Origin: Frankiales bacterium
GTDB taxonomy: Bacteria > Actinomycetota > Actinomycetes > Mycobacteriales > SCTD01
DNA: 5,827 nucleotides
NCBI GenBank assembly: GCA_025465145.1
Contig: JAODNS010000078.1
Coordinates: 1-5,827 of the forward strand
Reading direction: 5' to 3'
Within the stretch, counting starts at the first letter, position 1; the number at the start of each line of letters is the position of its first letter. This document shows, one piece after another, positions 1 through 4,866 of this stretch. The notes under the pieces are model-generated. The model searched no databases. It had not been told where the DNA came from and was given only the letters and a program-made list of their open reading frames with translations. A program made the position numbers and the translations under genes.

Positions 1-1162
1 TCATGCGGGCGGCACGGCCCAGCGCCCGCAGCCGCCGCACCATGAGCGCCGGCTCGGGCGCGCGCCGGTCGCGCAGCCGCGCCACGACGTCGGGCCGCAG
101 CTGAGAGCCGACCAGCCGGACGGCGTCCGCCCAGGCCGCAGGGACTGCCGCGAGTGGAGCGTTCTTCGTGACGGTGAGCAGCCGGTTGCGGGTGTGCTGG
201 ACGTCGTACAGCGCGCTGCCGTGGCCGATCGTCGTCGAGTGCGCGTGCCGGACGCGCGCCCCCGGGACGTAGCGGTACCGCCAGCCGCGCAGCAGTCCGC
301 GCCAGGCCAGGTCCGTGTCCTCGTAGTAGAGGAACCAGCGCGGGTCGAGCAGCCCGACGTCCTGCAGGTACGCGCCGCGCAGCAGCACGGCGGCGCCGCA
401 CCAGGCGGGCACGTCGCACGGCTGCGCGAACCACGGCCCGTCCGGCTCGTGGTAGCCGCGGTTCATGCCGAGGCCGTGCGGCCCGATGACGGAGCCGGCG
501 TTCTGCACAACGGCGAAGGCAGGGCCCTCGACCGGCACGTCCACGCTGACCGGCCGCCGCCCGACCGGTACCTGCACCGAGCCGACGGTGAGCGTGCCGG
601 GTCCGTGCGCGCGGACCGTGAGCCGTACCGCGTCGCTCGTCGTCCGCAGGACGCTGCCGTCGCCCACCGTCCACGCCACGCCGCGCTGCCAGCGCCGGCG
701 GACGCGCCGGCCGGTGAGGTGCCAGCGGCCCGCGTCGACGGCGAGCAGGTCGAGCGAGGCGCGTGGCGGGCCGTCGAGGCCGATCCGCAGCTCGCGGTAG
801 TCGCCGTCGAGCAGGATCAGCGGGCAGGCCGCGCCGATCTGCGGGTCCTCGTCGAGGGCGGCGGCCAGCAGCGCGAGGCAGTCGGGTGGGACGACAGCGT
901 CCGGGTTGACGATCGCCACCGCGTCGACGCCGGACAGGTCCTCGACGACCTGGTTGATGGCCGGGTAGCCGAGGTTGCCGGGGGAGCGGTGCACGCGCAC
1001 GGCCGGCAGCTCCGCCTCGACGCGCTCGACGCTGCCGTCGGTCGAGGCGTTGTCCACCAGCACCACCTCGAGCTCGACGCCGGTCGAGGCAAGCAGCGCG
1101 CGCAGGCAGCCGAGCACCTCGTCGCCGCCGTTGTAGTTGACGACGACAGCGCGGACCCTCAT
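1..1162 (-). CDS. Family 2 (GT-A) glycosyltransferase, rhamnosyltransferase-like, with inserted beta-rich domain; C-terminus cut by window edge
   Basis: Probably transfers a sugar from a nucleotide donor to a growing surface polysaccharide at the cytoplasmic face of the membrane. The frame is open for 387 codons from the ATG at 1162 to the left edge with no stop. The N-terminal half shows the GT-A pattern: VVVNYNGG near residues 6-13, VDNASTDGS at 36-44 and VNPDAVVPPD at 85-94 (DxD-equivalent region). The acceptor half has WCGAAVLLR from 254 and FLYYEDTDLAWR around 277-288, containing the likely catalytic ED pair, then a basic C-terminal tail. Residues about 120-233 are an extra beta-rich insert containing YRELRIGLDG. 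The glycine loop, GFAGGNN in the neighbouring paralogue, reads GYPAINQ here. By alignment with that paralogue (gene 2703-4055), roughly 30-40 residues are missing. The start overlaps the preceding stop as ATGA. The donor sugar and linkage cannot be read from the sequence; the assignment to WbbL-like COG1216 proteins rests on motif recognition. Confidence 0.9.
   Translation of the reverse strand, partial: MRVRAVVVNYNGGDEVLGCLRALLASTGVELEVVLVDNASTDGSVERVEAELPAVRVHRSPGNLGYPAINQVVEDLSGVDAVAIVNPDAVVPPDCLALLAAALDEDPQIGAACPLILLDGDYRELRIGLDGPPRASLDLLAVDAGRWHLTGRRVRRRWQRGVAWTVGDGSVLRTTSDAVRLTVRAHGPGTLTVGSVQVPVGRRPVSVDVPVEGPAFAVVQNAGSVIGPHGLGMNRGYHEPDGPWFAQPCDVPAWCGAAVLLRGAYLQDVGLLDPRWFLYYEDTDLAWRGLLRGWRYRYVPGARVRHAHSTTIGHGSALYDVQHTRNRLLTVTKNAPLAAVPAAWADAVRLVGSQLRPDVVARLRDRRAPEPALMVRRLRALGRAARM
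464..805 (-). other. Inserted beta-rich domain in the second GT2 (residues about 120-233)
   Basis: This occupies the same place in the GT-A fold as the insert in the first GT2 but is some 30 residues shorter. The RELGV motif survives only as YRELRIGLDG; the FTPGG part is absent. WQRGVAWTVGDGSVL, DAVRLTVRAHGPGTLTVG and FAVVQNAGSVIGPHG correspond to successive strands of the longer version, and the segment ends with GMNRGYHEPD, equivalent to GADRGYQDVD in the paralogue. Confidence 0.55.
1159..1162 (-). promoter_or_regulatory. ATGA stop/start overlap: GT4 to second GT2
   Basis: The ATG of the second GT2 (1162-1160) overlaps the TGA of the GT4 gene (1161-1159). No purine-rich ribosome site is visible in the 18 bases before the ATG (minus-strand reading GCACTCCCTGCTCGG), which makes coupled reinitiation the likeliest mode of translation. 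Confidence 0.75.
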
Positions 1163-2706
1163 CCGAGCAGGGAGTGCTTCGCGACGATGCCGTGCCAGCG
1201 GTCTGCGAACGCGTCCTCGCTGAAAGCCTGCGCCCGCTCGACCGACGACGCGCTGAGCCGCGCCCGCAGCGACTCGTCGCCGGCCAGCTGCACCGTCCGG
1301 TCCAGCAGCTGCGCGGTGGTCGACCAGCGATACCCGTCCACGTCCTCGCGGACGATCTCCCTCTGGCCGGCCCGGTCGATGACGACGGGCACGCAGCCGC
1401 CGGCCATGGCCTCGACGGTCGTCATGCCGAAGTGCTCGCTGGTCCACGGGCTCTTCTCCTCGTCCTCACCGAGACCGGTGGCGGACCAGAAGACCGACGA
1501 CGTGGACAGCAGCTGCTCGACCTGGGTGCGCGGCGCGTTGGTGATGACCTCGACCGGTACGCCCGCGCCGGCCCGCCGGACCTGCTCGACGTAGCCCTTC
1601 TGCGAGGCCTCCATCCCGCCGACGACGTACATCTTCCAGCCGGGCAGCCGGCCGGCGCGGGACGCCTGCGCGAACAGCTCGACCATCTCCCGCTGCCGCT
1701 TCGCGTGCCCGAGCCCCGGCGCGAAGAAGCGGCCGACGGTGATGACCGCCTTCTCCCGCTCTGCGGCCGGGTGCAGCCGCTGCACCTGGATGGGCGGGAA
1801 CAGCACGTCGGCGTCGGTCGACCACAGCCGGCTGATCCATCCCTTGGTGAACTCGCTGTTGGCCATGACCGCGTCGTAGGAACCCAGGAACGACAGGTCC
1901 TTCGGCGCCCGCAGCAGCCACGGGTACCGGTGCGCGACGCGCTGCCGCGGCCCGTAGTGCCCGCCCTCGACGCGCATCTTCGACACGGCGACGCCGAGCT
2001 CGCGGGTGTCGGAGCCGCCGGGGGTGAACGGCTCGGCGCGGAAGTGCAGCTCGAGGTCCCTCGTGGACGCCGGCACGGTGAAGCGGTGCAGCGCGAAGCC
2101 GCTCTCGACCTTGGCGCTGAAGTACGTGGTGCCCTGGTCGTCCTCGACGCGCAGCTCGGTCGGCCGCGGCAGGCCCGGTCCGCCGAGCTCCATCCGGATG
2201 ACGCGGTCGCGGTCGCTCCGCGGCATCACGAGGACGCCGTCCGCGGACGTCCAGTGCCAGCTGCGGCGGCGGCCGCCCTCGGGCGGGTACCAGCCGAGCC
2301 CGAAGTCGAGCCCGCCCGCGTGGGCGGTGACGAGGTGGCCGGCAGCCCGGCCGAGGGTGCGCTGCCAGGGCGGCAGGTCGGCGTCGAACGGCGTCGGGAA
2401 GTAGCAGAGGTACGCCGCCTTCTTCGACCGCGGCGCGAGCCGGCTCATGTACGAGCCGTTGACCCACAGGTCGTACTCCTCCGACAGCGACGCCATCGCG
2501 AGGTCACCCTGGTCCGCCACGATCCGCAGGTCCACCTTCGACAGGTCGAGCCCGAGGTGGTCGCCCAGCTCGTCCTTGTCCACGTCGCTGTGCCCGACGA
2601 GGTCGACCTGCACGCCGTCCTGCGACAGCACCTGGCCGATCATCCCGGAGTGCCGCTCGCCGCCGCCCTGGCTGTGCCAAAAGCGGTCGTAGATGGCCGC
2701 CCTCAT
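1159..2706 (-). CDS. Family 4 (GT-B) glycosyltransferase, ALG11-like, with inserted beta-rich domain
   Basis: Retaining GT-B glycosyltransferase of 515 residues, probably adding a sugar (often mannose in this family) to a lipid-linked glycan in the cytoplasm. The N-terminus MRAAIYDRFWHSQGGGERH holds the glycine-rich loop expected after the first strand. AAYLCYFPTPFD (97-108) and YDAVMANSEFTKGWI (277-291) belong to the N-terminal Rossmann domain. VITVGRFF (321-328) opens the C-terminal domain. EHFGMTTVE (424-432) is the EX7E donor-binding motif, preceded by an acidic loop GLGEDEEKSP (411-420). Family 4 enzymes are usually about 350-420 residues; the excess is explained by an insert at about 132-247 that starts DFGLGWYPPEGG and ends PFTPGGSDTRELGV. 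No signal peptide or membrane segment is apparent. The ATG at 2706 overlaps the upstream TGA as ATGA, and its own TGA overlaps the next ATG likewise. The frame stays open far upstream but only as a shadow of the preceding gene. The family is certain; the sugar specificity is not. Confidence 0.94.
   Translation of the reverse strand: MRAAIYDRFWHSQGGGERHSGMIGQVLSQDGVQVDLVGHSDVDKDELGDHLGLDLSKVDLRIVADQGDLAMASLSEEYDLWVNGSYMSRLAPRSKKAAYLCYFPTPFDADLPPWQRTLGRAAGHLVTAHAGGLDFGLGWYPPEGGRRRSWHWTSADGVLVMPRSDRDRVIRMELGGPGLPRPTELRVEDDQGTTYFSAKVESGFALHRFTVPASTRDLELHFRAEPFTPGGSDTRELGVAVSKMRVEGGHYGPRQRVAHRYPWLLRAPKDLSFLGSYDAVMANSEFTKGWISRLWSTDADVLFPPIQVQRLHPAAEREKAVITVGRFFAPGLGHAKRQREMVELFAQASRAGRLPGWKMYVVGGMEASQKGYVEQVRRAGAGVPVEVITNAPRTQVEQLLSTSSVFWSATGLGEDEEKSPWTSEHFGMTTVEAMAGGCVPVVIDRAGQREIVREDVDGYRWSTTAQLLDRTVQLAGDESLRARLSASSVERAQAFSEDAFADRWHGIVAKHSLLG
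1966..2313 (-). other. Inserted beta-rich domain in the GT4 (residues about 132-247)
   Basis: The insert lies between YFPTPFD and the resumed Rossmann sequence SFLGSYDAVMANSEF. It starts with LDFGLGWYPPEGG, has an aromatic SWHWTS stretch and runs of alternating strand-like residues, and ends with LELHFRAEPFTPGGSDTREL followed by GVAVSKMRVEGG. Its last strand matches the first strand of the insert in the neighbouring GT2. Domain boundaries are estimated from where the family 4 pattern stops and restarts. Confidence 0.65.
1991..2028 (-). repeat. 38-base segment shared with 3607-3644 (copy in the GT4)
   Basis: Encodes FTPGGSDTRELGV in the GT4. The near-identity to the copy in the GT2 gene is notable because the two enzymes have different folds outside the inserted domain. 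Strong GC-driven codon bias can account for part of the DNA similarity once the peptide is conserved. Confidence 0.7.
2703..2706 (-). promoter_or_regulatory. ATGA stop/start overlap: first GT2 to GT4
   Basis: The ATG of the family 4 gene (2706-2704) overlaps the TGA of the preceding GT2 gene (2705-2703). Only a weak GGTGA-like sequence lies upstream, so translation of the GT4 probably depends on ribosomes finishing the GT2 gene. Confidence 0.75.
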
Positions 2707-4055
2707 CGGCCGGTCACCAGCCACTGCCCGAGAGCGGGCCGGCCGACGGCGGCGGTCCGCCCGATCTGCCGCCGGCGCCGGAGCGCGGCAGGGGTGAGCC
2801 GCAGCAACGAGACCAGCACCTTCCAGCGGGCGAGCAGGGGACGGACGGGAGGACGCCGGCGACGGCGGACGGCGGCCAGCACCGCGCGCACCATCTGCAG
2901 CGTGTCGGCGCAGAAGCTGACGTACTCGTGCCGCGCCTGCCGGCTGTCGGCGTTCTTGGCCAGCATCAGCAGCCGGTTGCGCTGCGTGTGGAACATGAAG
3001 GTCGGTGACCACTCGACCGCGCTGGCGGAGTGGACGTGCCGCACGACGGCGCGCGGTTCGTAGCGGATCGTCCAGCCGGCGGCGCGCAGCCGCCACGACA
3101 GGTCCGTGTCCTCGTAGTACAGGAAGAAGTCGTCGTCGAACCAGTCGACCTCGCGCCCGGCGTCGGTCCGGAAGGCGACGGCACAGCCGCACAGGGCGAA
3201 CACCTCGGTCGCCTCGTCGTACTGCCCGGCGTCGACGTCCTGGTAGCCGCGGTCGGCGCCGTAGCCGGCTGTCGTGACGATGGAGCCGACGTTGTTGACG
3301 ACGTCGACGGACGGCGCACCCGCCGGCACCTCGAAGGTCACCTCGGCCACGTCGGCCGTCACCGGCAGGGACACCGACCCGCCGCCCTCCCAGGTGATTG
3401 TGGCGGCCTTGTCCGTCTCGCCGGCCCACCTCAGCGCGATCTCGTACGGGCCGGGATGTCCGTCCGGGAGCGGCACCAGCAGCTCGCCCGACGGCCGCAG
3501 CCAGCGGAACCGACCGCCGCCTGTGCCCTCGGGTCCCCAGCTGAGGCGCTCCATCAGCACCCGTTCGGTGACGTCGACGTCCTCGATGCACAGCCCGTGC
3601 AGCCGGACGCCGAGCTCGCGCGGGTCGGCGCCGCCGGGGGTGAAGCCCACCGTCTCCAAGGTCAGGCGCAGGAAGCGCGGCTGGAACACCACCTTGCTGG
3701 TCACCGCCGCGAGCCGCTCGTTGCCGGGCTGGCCGAAGGGTGCGAGCAGCTGCTCGAGCCAGTCCGGCTCGGGCGTCGCGTCGTTGTTGAGCAGCACTGC
3801 GTACGGGGTCGTGACCTGGCGCAGCGCGGTGTTGTTGCCGCCGGCGAAGCCGAGGTTCTTCTCGTTGCGCAGCACCCGGACCGACGGGTACTCGCGCTCG
3901 AGCAGCGCGACGGACCCGTCCGACGACGCGTTGTCGACGACCCACGTCTCGAATGGCGCGCTCGTCTGCTGCCGGGCCAGCGCGTCGAGGCAGGACCGCA
4001 GCAGCCGCTCGCCGTTCCAGTTGACGATGACGACCGTGGCGACGGGCTCAGGCAC
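2703..4055 (-). CDS. Family 2 (GT-A) glycosyltransferase, rhamnosyltransferase-like, with inserted beta-rich domain
   Basis: Complete 450-residue GT-A glycosyltransferase, probably acting on a lipid-linked surface glycan. VVIVNWNGERLL (8-19) is the first strand and loop. VVDNASSDGS (39-48), NLGFAGGNN (67-75) and LLNNDATPEPD (88-98) form the nucleotide-sugar and metal-binding half. CGCAVAFR (289-296) and FFLYYEDTDLSWR (310-322) form the acceptor half with the catalytic ED pair. Between them, about residues 127-272 are an extra beta-rich region carrying FTPGGADPRELGV (138-150) and RFRWLRPSGELLVP (182-195). The C-terminal tail (about 391-433) alternates arginine clusters with a hydrophobic stretch WKVLVSLLRL and could sit on the membrane surface (inference). 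The start is GTG at 4055, the only start that keeps the first strand intact; it overlaps the end of the methyltransferase gene by 8 bases, with only a weak GGTGG-type ribosome site before it. The stop overlaps the next gene as ATGA. It is paralogous to the gene at 1-1162. Confidence 0.94.
   Translation of the reverse strand: MPEPVATVVIVNWNGERLLRSCLDALARQQTSAPFETWVVDNASSDGSVALLEREYPSVRVLRNEKNLGFAGGNNTALRQVTTPYAVLLNNDATPEPDWLEQLLAPFGQPGNERLAAVTSKVVFQPRFLRLTLETVGFTPGGADPRELGVRLHGLCIEDVDVTERVLMERLSWGPEGTGGGRFRWLRPSGELLVPLPDGHPGPYEIALRWAGETDKAATITWEGGGSVSLPVTADVAEVTFEVPAGAPSVDVVNNVGSIVTTAGYGADRGYQDVDAGQYDEATEVFALCGCAVAFRTDAGREVDWFDDDFFLYYEDTDLSWRLRAAGWTIRYEPRAVVRHVHSASAVEWSPTFMFHTQRNRLLMLAKNADSRQARHEYVSFCADTLQMVRAVLAAVRRRRRPPVRPLLARWKVLVSLLRLTPAALRRRRQIGRTAAVGRPALGQWLVTGR
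3240..3677 (-). other. Inserted beta-rich domain in the first GT2 (residues about 127-272)
   Basis: This segment separates the nucleotide-binding half from the acceptor half of the GT-A fold. It opens with FTPGGADPRELGVRLHG, continues with an RFRWLRPSGELLVP stretch and several short alternating hydrophobic strands (YEIALRWAG, ATITWEGG, EVTFEVPAG) and ends with VVNNVGSIVTTAGYGADRGY, after which the normal GT2 sequence resumes. The alternation of hydrophobic and polar residues suggests a jelly-roll-like beta sandwich, possibly glycan-binding. I recall similar inserts in other actinobacterial GT2 proteins, so the architecture itself is probably widespread; the function is unknown to me. Confidence 0.65.
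3607..3644 (-). repeat. 38-base segment shared with 1991-2028 (copy in the first GT2)
   Basis: Encodes FTPGGADPRELGV in the first GT2. It matches 1991-2028 in the same orientation at 35 of 38 positions; the three differences fall in two codons (Ser/Ala and Thr/Pro). The match stops abruptly on both sides. It is a coding repeat, not a mobile element. Confidence 0.7.
4048..4055 (-). promoter_or_regulatory. 8-base gene overlap with GTG start: methyltransferase to first GT2
   Basis: The GTG of the first family 2 glycosyltransferase (4055-4053) precedes the methyltransferase TGA (4050-4048), so the genes overlap by 8 bases in different frames. This is the only junction without the ATGA form and the only non-ATG start visible. 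A GGTGGC stretch five bases before the GTG is a weak ribosome site, so reinitiation after the methyltransferase stop is likely to matter. Confidence 0.65.
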
Positions 4056-4866
4056 GGCGGGCCACCACGTAGACCTCGTTGCTCGGGTACAGCCGCTGCA
4101 GCAGCTGCTCGTGCGCGGTACGCAGGTCCAGCAGCTGCTCCTGCGTTTGCTCGAGCCGCGTCATGAGCACGTTCACGTAGTGGCCCATCGCGTACCAGGG
4201 CGAGTCCGGGTCGACCTTGCCCTTGCTCTTCGGGTCGGTGATCCGCTGCAGGGTCCGGGCCAGTTCGTCGCTCATCGCCGGGTCGACCGCCACGTCCTTG
4301 GCACGCGTCTCCGGTGGCGGACCGGGGTTGTTGCGCGGGTTGCCGCCGGTCTCCACGACCTCGAGGCCCGCATCGGCGCAGAAGAACGCGAGCAGCCGCG
4401 GCTCGTAGAAGCGGATGTGCGTGGGGTCGCGCCAGAAGTCGTGGCCCATCACAGACTGGCACGCGGCGTTGGGGGTGGCGGCGACGAAGTGCCCTCCGGG
4501 CGCGAGCGCGCGGGCGGACTCCCGGACCAGCTCGGCCACCACGTCGGGCTGCAGGTGCTCCACGAAGTGCGCGCTGAACACGCCGCCGAGGGTGCCGTCG
4601 GCCGCCGCGCGGATCCCCTCTAGGGCGTCGCCCAGCCGGACGTCGAGCCCGTCCGCGGCGGCCTGCTCGACCATGCCCTCGTCGAGGTCGACGCCGTACG
4701 CCTCGACGCCGGCCTCGCGCAGCAGCGACAGCATCTCGCCGCGACCGGGCGCGAGCTCGAGGACCGGCGCCTGCGTGAGCCACGGCAGGTAGTGCCGCAT
4801 GCCCTCGAGGGTGTTCTCCCGGTCGTAGCCCATGTAGGCGTAGTAGTCGCTCTCCACCCGGCTCAT
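4048..4866 (-). CDS. Class I SAM-dependent methyltransferase with C-terminal coiled coil, polysaccharide-locus type
   Basis: Predicted SAM-dependent methyltransferase of 272 residues. VLELAPGRGEML (35-46) is motif I, with AP where LDxGCG is more usual. VEAYGVDLDEGMV (54-66) is motif II, with the acidic residue that binds the SAM ribose. RLGDALEGI (77-85) and GVFSAHFVEHL (95-105) are motif III and the post-III region. LAPGGHFVAATPN (121-133) follows. HDFWRDPTHIRFYEP (142-156) is a motif I recognise from methyltransferases in polysaccharide clusters. After an SAM-fold core comes a linker rich in charged residues, then a predicted coiled coil with leucines and glutamines at about 229-260, and a closing strand EVYVVARRA. 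Its place between an export ATPase and three glycosyltransferases suggests that it methylates the exported glycan, perhaps at the chain end as WbdD does in E. coli O8/O9a; unlike WbdD, no kinase domain is seen. Modification of an internal sugar is equally possible. The ATG at 4866 has a good ribosome site and overlaps the upstream stop as ATGA. Confidence 0.9.
   Translation of the reverse strand: MSRVESDYYAYMGYDRENTLEGMRHYLPWLTQAPVLELAPGRGEMLSLLREAGVEAYGVDLDEGMVEQAAADGLDVRLGDALEGIRAAADGTLGGVFSAHFVEHLQPDVVAELVRESARALAPGGHFVAATPNAACQSVMGHDFWRDPTHIRFYEPRLLAFFCADAGLEVVETGGNPRNNPGPPPETRAKDVAVDPAMSDELARTLQRITDPKSKGKVDPDSPWYAMGHYVNVLMTRLEQTQEQLLDLRTAHEQLLQRLYPSNEVYVVARRA
4863..4866 (-). promoter_or_regulatory. 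ATGA stop/start overlap: ABC ATPase to methyltransferase
   Basis: The methyltransferase ATG (4866-4864) shares bases with the ATPase TGA (4865-4863). Such overlaps normally give translational coupling, so the exporter ATPase and the methyltransferase are probably made in linked amounts. Coupling itself is inferred, not seen. Confidence 0.8.

Noticed and set aside
1..4. A further ATGA stop/start overlap (TCAT on the plus strand) at the left edge.
   Set aside because: The TGA is not in the frame of the GT2 gene; the ATG is an in-frame internal methionine. The C-terminal tail is still shorter than that of the paralogue, so the gene most likely continues beyond the window.
308..328. 21-base direct repeat with 3099-3119 as a mobile-element or recombination site.
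   Set aside because: Both copies code for the conserved catalytic YYEDTDL region of paralogous GT2 genes; coding constraint explains the identity.
194..3063. Long open frames on the plus strand (for example 194-1594 and 1174-3063).
   Set aside because: They lie opposite well-supported genes, have arginine-, alanine- and proline-rich low-complexity translations with no recognisable motifs, and are expected in antisense frames of very GC-rich genes.
1159..3945. A 928-residue fused protein from 3945 to 1159 on the minus strand.
   Set aside because: Only the part from 2706 onward is a real protein (GT4). The first half is an out-of-frame shadow of the GT2 gene, with arginine-rich nonsense translation.
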